Shown here: positions 48,701-59,908 of the stretch, piece after piece
Layout: each line of letters begins with the position of its first letter
How positions within the stretch are numbered: the stretch's first letter is position 1
Assembly: GCA_019614645.1 (NCBI GenBank)
Contig: JABWDB010000005.1
Span: 19,333,001-19,397,000, forward strand
Direction of reading: 5' to 3'
Source of the DNA: Stratiolaelaps scimitus
Lineage: Eukaryota > Arthropoda > Arachnida > Mesostigmata > Laelapidae
Length of the DNA: 64,000 nucleotides
Position numbers and translations under genes: made by a program
The notes under the pieces: model-generated
What the model saw: only the letters and a program-made list of their open reading frames with translations
Told to the model about the DNA's origin: nothing
Databases searched by the model: none

Positions 48701-51560
48701 AGACACATAGATCGATCAAGGAGTTATAATCCGATAAATATCTCCAAGACGTCCAAAATAAACCCAATATACAGATGCTAGAGATGCTAAACAACTAAGC
48801 AGTCAAACGCGGGTAGAGTATATAATATAGCAAAATTCGCTTTAGTACACGCCCACCCACCTGAACCGTATAGCCCTCGATGATGAACGTCATTGATTTA
48901 TCAGCCACAAAATTATTGTCGGTCACTTTCACATCGGCGCTCTGTCCACGGAACTCCAGTTTGTAGACACCAGGCATCAATGCAGGGAACGCATAATTGC
49001 CGCCTTTGTGCGTGAGTACAGTTCTCCGTGAGCCGTTTTCTACCAGCGTCACCGGAACTCCTTCGGGACCATCCGAAGAGCCTTCGCTGACAACCTATAA
49101 CAAACTCAAATGCAATGTAGCAAAGGTATTCGCAGAAATGAAAAAAGCACTCTTGTTATAATTGAAATGGAATTCGCGCCAATTATTCAAAAATTGGCTC
49201 TGAATGGGTTTAGCCGTTCAAAAAAAATTACCCAATCAGTTTTATTCAATTACGCTTGTAAAAGTCAACACGGGAATCAAATTATATCGGTTGCACTCAG
49301 CGTTTATAGTCACATGTATGCGAACAAATGTATTCCGATATCGACGATTTGCCACAATAGCCCTTACATGTGTCATATTCGCTTGATTCACACAAAGAGA
49401 AGTCACACTGTTGATAACGCTGCCGCAGCCACAAAGCAGGCGCATCGAACAAGGGTAGTCGAAAATCGCCTACCCTATATGTCGTATGCGTATGAGTCAC
49501 TAACTAGTTCGTTCATCGTTCGAAAATCAAATAAAAAAAGGTGTCTGTTCTTGCGCCTACCTTTCCAATGATGGAGAATCCCTTAAAAGTAAAGTCGATA
49601 TCTTGTCCCTTAGAGCAAGGGTCAGATTTCGAGCCGTCCAATTGCAGATCGACTGCAGGTGGATCAAACGTCCAACCAGGAGGGCCTTCTACTCGAAGCT
49701 GAAAATGACCTCGATCGTAGGCAGGCAACAGAAAGTAGCCGCTGTTCGGGGCGCCTTCAGCTTCCGCCTTCATGTTGCCCGTCCGGGTGAGTCTGTAATG
49801 AAATCAAATAAATAAAAAAAAACTGCTGTGTATGAATTCGATTACAACAGCGATCGCAATCAGCCCGAGCAATCGTGGTCGATTTCATGAAGCAAATGTA
49901 TTTCGAAATGTTAAAAAATATACGAAGTGTTCAGAAAATAAATAAATAATAATTCCCATTTTAACAGGGCCTGCTCCACTACACGATACCTTCCGCCGCA
50001 TAAGGCACGCACAGGTGAGAACTGTTTAGAATTAACAATGATACCTACAGTTTACACCGTAAGGCCATTGGCTACTGGAGCGCAAGAGACGTGCAAAGTA
50101 CGCCATAGATAACATATACATATCGTAATACGGTGTGACCGGTCGCAGCGAGTGCTGCACTCGGTACCCGTCCCCCTCACCTACCCCAGATTGGTCAATC
50201 AAAGTTCTCGTCGATAATCGATACCACACGCAATGTAGTTTGTCTTGTAACGTACATCCAATCGCAATTATAGCTACAACGTGGCCGATATGCCCTCGCT
50301 CACATACTGCGAGGCTAAACTAGCACCCATGCATGCGGTAAATGGGCGGCAGAACGTGCTCCCTGTGAATAGAATAACGCTGTATCGAACGCTGTCTCTT
50401 GTCATCCGCGGCTGTACCATCGGTTTAATGAGACTCAGTGGTGCAATATAGTTTATGGTAATGGTCGTTGCTTTGGTGAACGGGATCTAAGGTTTAGTAG
50501 CTCTGAGCTGGGTTATTCGAAGAAATCGTATGTAAAAAAATAAAGCTGTGCATGATATGGGTAGCACTTAGTTACGATTATTGTCATATGTATCGAGACC
50601 ACAATTTACCTCAGTGGGTCAGTAGAATATAGTAGCTGACCCACAATTTAATAGTGGGTCAGCTATTATATCGAACAATATACTGCGTTTTACACTACTG
50701 ATTCGTTTTACACTGTTCTTTAGTTATGCGAACCGCAATTACTTAAACAAAATATAGAGAATATGAGAAGATAACGTTTGTCTGCGAATTATTGTGCAAT
50801 TGCGTTAGACAGCGGATTTGCCGAGTAAATACCATGGCTGCTTCTAGGTTGAATTTGTACGAACCGAATCTCTTTCTATAATAAATAAAAATGTATTTCT
50901 ATGAAAATAGATTAAGCGGAGACAAAAACCGCTCCCCGAAACTGTTTTTCCTCGTTTGTTTCATTGGCCCAACCAGACCAACAGGCAATTCACATCTTTC
51001 CTAGTTCTGTACTGATAGTGCCTCTCTCTCCAAAATAACAAACATGACTGACTATATCAAAAAAAGCTACCTTCATGTTATTCTTTTTAATCAATATAAT
51101 GGGCTAAAATCAATCCCACTGCTGTCACTTGATTCTTCACAGTCGGCTGAGATGAACGCGTTAGCCTATCATATGTTCGAATGTTTGAATTGCAGTCAAC
51201 TAATTCTAAGAGCTGGCAAAATATTTCAGCTCCCACAGAAATCTGCAACAATTACTTCAGAACCATATTATTTATGTAATGAGACGACGATGAGAGTATA
51301 GCTAACTATATGCACACACACACGGCACACAGCTGACACATAATATTGACAAATTAACTATTTCACTTGTCACTCTTGTGGGCCTAACGAGCAACTCCCA
51401 CCTACAGTTTAATCTTGACGTTCTGATAGGGAATCGGCACAGACGAGCGTATGTATCCTCCGCAGGTGGTCATATCGTCCGAATCCGTCGCAATGACAGT
51501 AGCTGCCGCCGAGAGGACCAACACGACCGTCCCATAAGCAATTACCGGCATCGTAGCCAT
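45759..51560 (-). CDS. NOMO1: Nodal modulator (NOMO), ER membrane protein, four coding exons
   Basis: Minus-strand exons: 51406-51560, 49561-49792, 48861-49094, 45759-48680; 1180 aa (human about 1222). NOMO is a single-pass ER protein whose lumen side is a chain of immunoglobulin/carboxypeptidase-regulatory-like beta-sandwich repeats; with NCLN and TMEM147 it forms the back-of-Sec61 complex for multipass protein insertion. A signal peptide is visible (hydrophobic run about residues 5-24), then CGGYIRSS, SGYFLLPAYDRGHFQLRVE, GWTFDPP, DIDFTFKGFS, many G-x-(F/Y)-x-x-L-x-P-G-x-Y repeat cores, LSPGSYYIRVMMKEYKFEP, and RGLRENCVYKLQLK. A membrane segment (about 1135-1151, FVAVFSVFVALAIIF) and a 29-residue basic tail close the protein. 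The last exon alone carries 973 codons, unlike the many-exon vertebrate gene. A Ser/Gly-rich linker precedes the membrane segment. Confidence 0.93.
50633..50665. repeat. Perfect 12-bp inverted repeat, NOMO intron 1
   Basis: TAGCTGACCCAC and its exact complement GTGGGTCAGCTA are separated by a 9-base AT-only loop. A third partial copy (AGTGGGTCAG) lies 20 bp to the left. The GGGTCAGCT core is shared with the 61-bp palindromic repeat at 33707, so it may be a remnant of that family. Confidence 0.7.
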
Positions 51561-51990
51561 GTACAGCATCGCCGGTGGCCCGTCAACCTACACTGTGCGT
51601 GGAGTTTCTACCAGTTCCTGTAATCACGCGGCAGCAGCCAAACAAAGAACAAAAACGGTCGAAGAAGTGCAATCTCTCTTTATCCAAAAAAATATCGTTC
51701 ACAGTATACGGTGCTATTTGGCGTACCCAGACGTATTCGCAACGCCGACGTTCGCGACGTCTGCGGAGCACGTTGCCACGACCCGGAACACGGTTGTGGA
51801 TAACAGCACGGAGCTCTAGCAGCCCACAAGAAGCAATGTTTGTGCTCATCCGGCTGTGTTGTGTTGGCTCGCCTCAATATAGAGAACGGTTTTACAACAG
51901 GCAGGGGGGAGGGGGCTAGACCGGGGCAGACGACACAGATACTGCTGCACTCCACCGGTGGCAACGCATTGTTGACAACCGGTGGGAACA

Positions 51991-52141
51991 ATGTGTCCGG
52001 TCTGTCGTCTATCGCATTCTAGCCTGTTCACTCAATCGCTCGATATGTGGCTGAAGCAGGAGAGGGAAACCGAACCAGACGAACGTGAGCGCCTAATCTG
52101 GGCAAAGATTCCTTCGACGCTGCTAACTGCCGCGGGTTATG
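51991..52141 (+). CDS. Unassigned exon-like ORF ending at a splice donor
   Basis: From ATG 51991 (in-frame stop TGA at 51973) the frame is open for 50 codons and one base to a G/GTAAGG donor after 52141. The second half (from Met at 52045) is highly charged, starting WLKQERETEPDERERLIWAK, then IPSTLLTAAGYG, with codon third positions rich in G/C as in the real exons nearby. I do not recognise the protein. A possible next exon with matching phase begins after CAG at about 52319, but its translation looks unconvincing. It could be the first exon of a small gene, or a 5' exon overlapping the UQCRFS1 transcript. Confidence 0.33.
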
Positions 52142-52482
52142 GTAAGGGAACTTAATGATATAGTTAGTTGGTGCTAAGTCATAACGGAATGAAGGCAATA
52201 CATATCAACCATGCATATGAACGTCAAAAACTGTCCATCCATAGGCATCAAACAGAGTACAGGATGGTGTGGAATTCAAATTACACAAGTGGGTTAACGA
52301 AGTCATGTGTGTGAACAGCATTGACGAAGTCGAGTACGGTGGGAAATGTCGAAAGGGGAATAGTGAAATTAATCAATATTTATACTGCCACCACGTCCTC
52401 AAAGCGGCGCGTCACCGTTAAGCAAAGATCATCGCGGGAGTGTATGTGTGTATGTAAACATTGGCGTTCGGTCACAGTGCTG

Positions 52483-52493
52483 GCGGCCATCTT
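52483..52493 (-). promoter_or_regulatory. YY1-like motif upstream of UQCRFS1
   Basis: AAGATGGCCGC on the minus strand is one mismatch from the YY1 consensus AAnATGGCGGC, 127-137 bp before the UQCRFS1 start codon. YY1-type sites near the transcription start are common in mammalian nuclear genes for mitochondria; the use here is inferred. Confidence 0.22.
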
Positions 52494-52619
52494 AGGTCAT
52501 ATTGTTTCGGTCGTCGGTGGCGTACTCCGCTGACGATCGTCGGTGGCTGGTTAAAGTGATAGTGGTGGTGCTGTAGACGACTTTGGTTTAATCGAAAATT
52601 GTCGGTGTCTCGCAGCGCG

Positions 52620-54095
52620 ATGATTTCCGTAAGGAACAAAGCGTCCCAGATCGGGCAATATCTGAAGGCTTCGAGCTCGGCTGTACCGTCGCAGAGTCGG
52701 CCTGTTGTTAAGGTGATTCCCAAAACGGAAAAAGAAAAGCTTCCGTGCGAACCAGATGCGCTGACGTCGGGTGCCCTTGGCAGTGCGCTCCCACACCATG
52801 GTCGTACAATGTCTGTTGCCGGCTCATTCACGGCTGGACAGCAAATTCGCTTGGCGCACACCGATATGCGCGTGCCCAGCTTTGACGCGTACCGTATCAA
52901 ATCCCGTTTGGACCCGACTAGTCGATCGGCCGACAATACCGGGACCAAGATGACCAACTACCTCATCGTTGGTGCAGGTGCCTTGGGAACCACTTACGTA
53001 TCGAAGGCTATCATCACGCAGTTCGTATCCAGCCTCAGCGCCACAGCTGATGTCCTTGCCCTCGCTAAAATTGAGGTCAACCTTTCGGATATTCCTGAAG
53101 GTGCGTTGAACATCTCCGAAAATTGCAGCTCCTTAAATAAGCCAATAAACATTTACCATTTACCGTTCGGTCGATTATGCCTTCAATTATATGGGCAATC
53201 ACAGGAGTCGTGCGAGTCAATACTGACACTACAAACGTAGCAGTCTGATCAAAACGTGATAAAAGCAATTTGAATCTAGAAAAGAAACTATCTCGTGATA
53301 TGCTATCCGTTTGGTGTTTGTTGGGGTTTAGTCTATATTACATTTCAAATTGGTATTATTTGTATGGTTTGTCAGTAAACATTTGTAGACCTCACTTCGT
53401 TCGAACATGTTACATATACTTTGCTATCTTCAAACTATGGCCTGTATCTAACCTCAATAGAGAACTAATTTTTTTACGTTCGAAACGGATGTCGTGCAGC
53501 GTGTGGATTCGGAAGACTAGCGAGCTCCGTGTAGATGACCATAGATGTGTTGTTGCGAATGCACAAAAACAACCAATCGAATATTGTGTTATTATCTTAT
53601 AGTCAGACCTAATATAATAATATTAATAATGTTCTGTAGGGTGAATCATTAGAGATGATAGCAGGTTGGTAATCCTATTCAACTTTATGAGCAGCGCGTA
53701 TTGACCAAACTCACTCAATTGCTTTGCTTTTGCTTGTTCGACTGCTTACCACAGGCAAGAACGCTACGTTCAAATGGCGAGGTAAGCCCCTGTTCGTTCG
53801 ACATCGAACAGCCGATGAGGTCTCACGCGAGCGCGCAGTCAACGTTAGCGATCTTCGTGACCCCGAAAAGGACGAGGATAGGGTGACCAAGCCTCAGTGG
53901 CTTGTCGTTATCGGAGTGTGTACGCACCTTGGTTGTGTCCCGATCGCTAACGCCGGCGACTTCGGTGGATACTATTGCCCCTGCCACGGCTCGCATTACG
54001 ACGCCTCCGGCCGTATTCGAAAAGGACCAGCCCCGCTTAACCTCGAGGTGCCGGAGCATGTCTATACTGAGGAGCACGTGCTGGTCGTCGGTTAG
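52620..54095 (+). CDS. UQCRFS1: Cytochrome b-c1 complex Rieske iron-sulfur subunit
   Basis: Two coding exons, 52620-53100 and 53755-54095, encode 273 aa (bovine 274). The Rieske protein passes electrons from ubiquinol to cytochrome c1 in complex III of the inner mitochondrial membrane. The N-terminus is a basic, Ser-rich presequence. [13 protein letters not shown] (about 79-91) precedes the single transmembrane helix (about 113-135, [17 protein letters not shown]) and the hinge. The 2Fe-2S motifs are complete: CTHLGC (ligands Cys216, His218) and [13 protein letters not shown] (Cys235, His238), with Cys221 and Cys237 placed for the disulfide. [10 protein letters not shown] follows. ATG 52620 was chosen because the frame upstream has only TTG/GTG codons. 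The gene is head-to-head with NOMO. Confidence 0.96.
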
Positions 54096-54685
54096 ATTTT
54101 TATCGAAGCAAAAAAAGATACAGCCTCCAAGTGCACAGAGGAGGATGAGAGAACGACGAATACAATAGAAACAGGCAGAAAATGGTTAGGTTTACGGGAG
54201 CGGGGAGTCTGTGGATGCAAAGCCCCACCGACCCTCAAAAGCAATACATCTTCGAAGGGAAAAACTAGACTGGTCGAGCCAATTCTATTGGTTAAATTGT
54301 CATCATCAGAGGTCCGATTCGGTGAAATATCAACACGATAAAAACAAGCAACCTAAAATACTAGACGCAAGTTAATACAAGCAGGAAAGCGGAGAAGCGA
54401 ATGACAATTATTGCGAACGATCAATGCCTGTGTAGTCACCGGTGGACGAATTCTATGAACTGAGTGAGAGCCATTCGTTGCTCTTCAGAAAATGATGGTT
54501 TATGTTGAAGCATCAATGGTATGAACGAACCAGTGAAGTAAGGAAGAGGATGCGAGCTAAGAGGTGAAATATGAGTACCCTCGTGTCGACGAAGCACACT
54601 GTTTGTTTTTAGGTGAAAATATACCCAAATAAAATGTTGACGTCCACCACAATGACGTTAACGATTAGTTGTAAGAAGATATTAC

Positions 54686-54691
54686 AATAAA
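54686..54691 (+). terminator. Candidate polyadenylation signal for UQCRFS1
   Basis: AATAAA about 590 bp after the stop; another AATAAA at about 54629 is an equal alternative. Neither can be confirmed from sequence alone. Confidence 0.3.
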
Positions 54692-57473
54692 TAATGCTCT
54701 AATATATAAAGTTGTCATGCTTTCATTGGGCGCTCACCGTCTACTGCTTTAGTCTGTATTGATTAGAACCCGCCTTTAAAACGAGACGTAATAAGGCGCT
54801 CTTGTAAGCTATTCTCTACGATTCCATGGAGGTTATAGTACTCAACCCATGATAAGCATTACGAGTATATAATTCAATATCAAAGTAGTCAAGTGGACAC
54901 AGGACTCATTTTGAAGGCGGAATGAAGCAAATTCGAGAAGGCATTCAACGTGTTGCATGGCCAAGCAATCAGGTTCATCTTCAACATAAGTAAGTTAAAC
55001 TCGGCGCGACGGCCCAGTCGGCGCTAACAACATGTGAGCCGTATCAAGCGTGGTTCAACTAGTTACCTAAATTCATTCCCAAACCAGTAAAGTGGTCCTA
55101 AACTAGGTTTCTAGCTAACACGAGGTGCTCAGCTTACCTTGTACAATTTTGTACACTAACTAATGTCTGCATTCTGGTCCGAGTGCAAATCACATCAAGG
55201 TAGCAGCGAACCTTAGTCCGAGTGTGGACGCTGTGCGAACAGTCGCTACACTATTACTAGAGTAGTGTATTACTAGTACTGCAAAACAAGTGTAAATGAA
55301 GTGATGTGAGATTCGTTAACGGGCCTGTTTTCCGGGAAATCGAGCAACCATTGTGTTCTTATATTTGTCAGCTAATTTAAATTATCGTGGCTATTCTGTA
55401 TCAAATAGGACCCGTCCAAGACAGCTAATTCATTAGAAGTTTCTTGATACCATCCGTACTACGAGAAATGTCGTGCCAAAGGTCCCAAAGGCCAGCCACG
55501 GCTAAATGTGTTTCCCAAGATTTTCTGGTCAACGAGGGTTAATTAACAGAGACCACGTATCTTTTACAGCACTATTCAAACATGCATATTATGTGGGCTA
55601 CACGGACAATCATTTACGCACACGGTGGCAAATAATTAATCTATCGAAGAATGCACAAAATTATTTTTCAAAGTTCGAACTCTTTTCCCGCGTTCGTCGC
55701 GCGATTGTAGCGCCATTCAGCGCTAACAGTCAGCAAAAGCGATCCCCTCTCACCCAGTGCACAACGTGCTGAGTTTGCGCGCTTCGTGATTTTCGTGTTG
55801 GCCAGAGTGTACCAGCATCAACAGGTAGGTAGAATTAATTTTATTTTGCTGTTTCATGATATATCATATATAGCAACTCTGCTTGTCTGGTTTGAGTAGC
55901 ACTTTCGATGAGTCAACAGGCTTGGGAAATGCTTTCAAAGAATATTGCGCAATAATATGATCAGGTTTAAGTTGAATAGCACCGAACTGTGAACTTCAGC
56001 CGTTCAGCTTCATCAGTGCGACGAGTGACCGTGTTTGTCGCGTTTATCCAATCGGAATCGATTTTCATGCTGAAATGTATTGATTGATACTGAAGGTATC
56101 GTTCTCGGAAAATGCTTCATGTGTATATTATTTATATAGTTGATTATTATCGTCCCTTGTTCAACCTAGGTGGCGGTTGTCTTGAACAATATCGCTATTA
56201 TGGTGGCCAGCTCAAAAATTGCTATCGTTTGTGAAAACGTGCCTGCTCATCAGCACATCGTGCAGAAAGGCCTAGTTTCTAATATATAGCAACCCTAGTG
56301 CCGGCCAGGTCTGACGTGTTTACACAAACGGGTCCAACTTCATTTATCTGAACAAAAGTAGAAGAATCTAAATATGTTGATAATTAAAGCAATTTCGAAA
56401 CTCGCGCTGTATTGTGAGCGCATACATGCCGTTGTTTAAATCGGCGAAGAAAAGGTGCTCTTAAGATTCAGCATATTCATAATAATCGCGCGTTGGATTT
56501 TCCTCAGTACAACACATATCATGGACATTGACTTGCGTATGCGCTTCGTTGATCTAATTCCAGCTTAACTAGATTGAAGCTAATCGTTTCAGGTAGTTCA
56601 AGCACAGCGGCTGATGTATAGTATTTCTATACATCAGCCGAATAAACCGCAAATGTTATGTTATGTTATACCTCACTAGCCATTATTACATTGATACCCT
56701 TTTTTTTGTGTTCGAATTTCTCTCTAACGAACAACAACATCGTGGACACAGCCGAATCAGTTATGATTTTGCTTTGGTACCATTGCTTCAGATCGAAACA
56801 TGCTTACGTTGATTTGCTTTCATCGTACATCTTTCGTATCTGACGGCTACATGACAACTGCAATCCGACCAAAACTATTGGATTAGTGCCAAATATAGTG
56901 CTATACAACAACTGAGTTATGTTCAATTGTTGTAGAAATGTTTTACTATTTAGTCCAATAAATATTTTTTATTAACTCTTGTACACAAATTAACTAGACC
57001 TCCTGTTTGCTGAAGTCGGCTATGTTCTTATTATATTGTCACGATAGATGATCCTAGAATCAATTTTGTTACTTATCCTGAATCGTGGTATCATATGAGT
57101 TCTGTGTTTCACACACCGCTCATGTGGTCCGCTCTGCTTCCCGCGGTAGTCATCCTGTAGTCACCCGCCTAATCTCGAGTAGACTCGATCTCATGCGACA
57201 GGGTTATACATTCTCTGATTACGCCGCCTCACACATCTGATCTTTTTATACGCTCAGTGTAGCCCACATGCGTGTGTTTATATAGTTAGCCATAATATAA
57301 TCGGTAGTGGTTATCCAGATGTTGCCCTCTATGTTGTTGTGGTACCAACTCGCTCGGGATCGTTCGACCCTTTGGCTAACGCCCTTCTCCGTTCATTTTC
57401 CGGCCTGCTAACGTTAGTCAATCTGTAAAACAAGACCCGTTTTACGCCATCTTCTGTCAACCTTACCAGCAAG
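54692..57473. other. UQCRFS1 to ribosomal-oxygenase interval
   Basis: No coding gene is recognised. A GC-richer stretch at about 55690-55824 ending in a good donor (ACAG/GTAGGT) could be a non-coding first exon for the downstream gene, whose ATG at 57474 lies 4 nt after an acceptor-like CCAG. A perfect 14-bp inverted repeat is at 56608-56640. The ORF at 55506-55772 shows no family feature. Confidence 0.4.
56608..56640. repeat. Perfect 14-bp inverted repeat with 5-base loop
   Basis: CGGCTGATGTATAG and its exact complement CTATACATCAGCCG flank TATTT. It could form a strong hairpin in either strand. The arms contain the GGCTGA motif seen in the SINE-like 3' core, but the rest differs. Possibly a relic of a palindromic element. 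Confidence 0.75.
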
Positions 57474-59773
57474 ATGCCGGGTAAACGTGAACAGAAGTCT
57501 CCCGTGCAGGACGCTGCGGCCAAGAGGCCCAAGCGCGAGAGGCGGCGTTCAACTGACGAGCAGAATGGCAAGAAAGATCACGAATCGCCGCTTGGCAAGG
57601 CTAAAACGTAAGTGGATCTTGAAAAATAATATATATATACATATTAATGACACGCATTTAGTTCCCACGGCTCTTGTTTCATATTCCTAGGTTATCTGCT
57701 TAATTATATTTCAGTGGGAACTCCAAAAAAAAGTAACTCCCGTTTATAATTTCATCTCACCGTCGAAATAGAAAGAACACGATTCAGGTTGGATGTGTCT
57801 TCTTTTCAGGTCCGCACTGACTGTCGAGGCTGAGAAATTCTGCGCGAAATTTACAAGTCCAGACGATTCGATCAAATGGCTTCTGGCAAACGCCAAAATG
57901 AGCGTCGACGAATTCTTCAAAACGAAGTGGCAAAAGGGTCCTTTTCCAATGCACGCTACCGAAGAGTCGAAGGATCTGGCTGATATCTTCGGCTACGACT
58001 ATCTCGTGAGGGTATGGAGGCAATTGGCATTGATAGATGTGTGTTACATCTTCACGACAGTGTTTCGTGTGGGAGTGAAGCGGGAAGCTATAGACATAGT
58101 TTATGCCGAGCTTAGAGAGCACATGGTGAAATCGAGTTGGCAGTGAGCTGAGAAACGAAGGTATCCTGTCATTGTTATGATTTGGGGCTCCGTTTACAGA
58201 TTCATTTTGTTGATCTTGACGCAATTTTCAGTTAATCAAGAGTGACGATTTCGAATTTTCGCCCGAGATCGACTTCGCCTATGGCAAGTATCCGGGTAAA
58301 TGCTCGATGGAGGAACCTCTCAAGGAAGCCCTCACCGTGAAAGAAGTAGACCGGGCCTTGGGGGCCGGCGATTCACTCGAGCTCATACAGCCGCATCGTT
58401 TCCAGCCTGCACTTCATGCACTGCTGAGTCCACTGGAGACGTACTTCGGGTCTCTTGTATACTCGGACGGGTATATCTGTCCGCCGAAGGGCCAGTTTCG
58501 AGGAGCTCATTTCATTGACGAGGAGTGCTTTATCGTTCAAACCGAAGGCACACAAACGTGGAAAATCTACGAGAATAAAGAAGAGCTATCGACGAACTAT
58601 TCCAACGACTATGAGCAAGATCAAATTGGCGAGCCAATTATGACCGTGAAGCTCAAGCCCGGTGACATCCTGTACTTGCCCAGAGGTACACTCAAGGAAT
58701 GCGCTGCTAACGAGACCCGTAGCTGCTACTTCGTCGTAAGGACCTATCAACGCATGTACTGGGCCAACTACTTCAGTGAGACCTTGACGAGTCTGGTCAA
58801 TTCACTCGAACAAAGATACGTTGACCTTCGGCGTGGCCTACCCTTGGGCTTCCTGCCACATGCGAACATCACCAAGAATGATTTTGCCGACTATGTCACT
58901 AAGCTCGCTGAGATGGTTCGGGCTGACTCAAAGCCTTTGCCCACGCCTACAGGTTAGTAAAAGACTAACATCTCTTGGCAGATTATTCAGAAGATGAGGT
59001 AAGAAATAAGAAACGAGCGCTTGTTAGCGTTGCGTCGATTGTTAACCAACGTTAATTGGACTGTTTACGTGTAGGTTAACTTAGGGGGAGGCGATTCGCA
59101 ACGCGTTCCAGCCCAATAACGCCGGTTGAGGGAAATAATCATAATTTGAAGCCAGCTCATTATCCAATACTGTAATTATGTACATGGGCATTTTCTCTGA
59201 CATTAAGCCGATTTCATGCTACTCTCGTTGGCATATCGAAGCGTCATCCATCAAATGTTGAAGTTGTTCATTTGACTCGTTTATTTAGGTATGGTGGTCG
59301 AGTTCATGTCGTGCCGTATGCCGCCATACGGAGTTGAGTTCGACTTGCAAACGGACCCTCAGCCAACGGATCCGTCCAAGAAGGTAAAGCTACGACAGAG
59401 AGGCCACATTGCCTATTATACGCGGCCCGCGGGACCTTCGAATCCCGATGAAGCGGGCGATGAGGAGGAAGATGGACCCGACGGCGATAACATGGACGAG
59501 GATATTAGCACCGATGACCTAGAGCTTGTCGTCCTCTCGTCAGTGAAAAATGACCTCCTAAAGCATGGAACGCCACAGATCGAGTCATCAGTTGAAGAGC
59601 TCGTCCTCGACCCGGATTATGAGAAAGTGCTTGATAAACTTTTGAATGCTGACAAGCCTGTGAAGATCAGCGACCTCGTCGTAGAAGGGACCGATCCCGA
59701 CCAAAAGCCGTTGGATCCACTGATCCTAGCTCAAAGCTTGTTTAATATCGGTGCTCTCGTCGTCGTTGACTAG
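57474..59773 (+). CDS. Ribosomal oxygenase (NO66/MINA) family protein with altered iron site
   Basis: Exons 57474-57607, 57810-58005 (or -58011), 58232-58952, 59289-59773; 511 aa. Family members are nuclear/nucleolar JmjC oxygenases that hydroxylate a histidine in ribosomal proteins. A Lys/Arg-rich N-terminus (KRPKRERRR) looks like a nuclear signal. VDEFFKTKWQKGPF matches the family N-terminal motif; QPHRF, LETYFGSLVYSDGYICPP, ECFIVQTEGTQTWKIY, LKPGDILYLPRGT and RTYQRMYWANYF match the JmjC core; CRMPPY and a C-terminal winged-helix-like region (ISDLVV, LAQSLFNIGALVV) follow. The usual iron motif HxD...H reads His203-Phe-Ile-Asp here, and the distal His is Lys265, so two ligands seem lost and activity is doubtful. 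I cannot decide between the NO66 (RIOX1) and MINA (RIOX2) branches; the length and the MPPY stretch lean to MINA. An optional microexon lies at 57715-57732. Confidence 0.88.
57715..57732 (+). other. Candidate 18-nt in-frame microexon
   Basis: TGGGAACTCC followed by eight A's is bracketed by TTTCAG and GTAACT. Both flanking exons join in phase 2, and inserting it would add six residues, turning K-T-S into K-T-G-N-S-K-K-K-S, extending the basic N-terminal region without a stop. The short size and imperfect donor make it a proposal only. Confidence 0.3.
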
Positions 59774-59902
59774 AAGCCAGCTACATGTGCTCAGTCTAAT
59801 CTGCTCAACGCGGCTATTCAACTATACCGAATGCTATACCTAATTTTTGTCACATGCATAAAAATCTCAATCGAAAACGCAACGTCACCGATTGTAGTAA
59901 TC

Positions 59903-59908
59903 AATAAA
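59903..59908 (+). terminator. Polyadenylation signal for the ribosomal-oxygenase gene
   Basis: AATAAA (and an overlapping AATAAAA) about 130 bp after the stop at 59773. Confidence 0.55.

Larger units (their letters stand above)
51561..52619. promoter_or_regulatory. Divergent NOMO / UQCRFS1 upstream interval
   Basis: The start codons of NOMO (-) and UQCRFS1 (+) face away from each other across 1.06 kb, which must hold both promoters or one shared one. A YY1-like motif lies at 52483-52493. The interval also contains an exon-like ORF at 51991-52141 with a donor, so a third transcript is possible. Confidence 0.5.

Noticed and set aside
55506..55772. 88-codon plus-strand ORF
   Set aside because: No family feature; its 3' part overlaps a probable non-coding leader exon instead.
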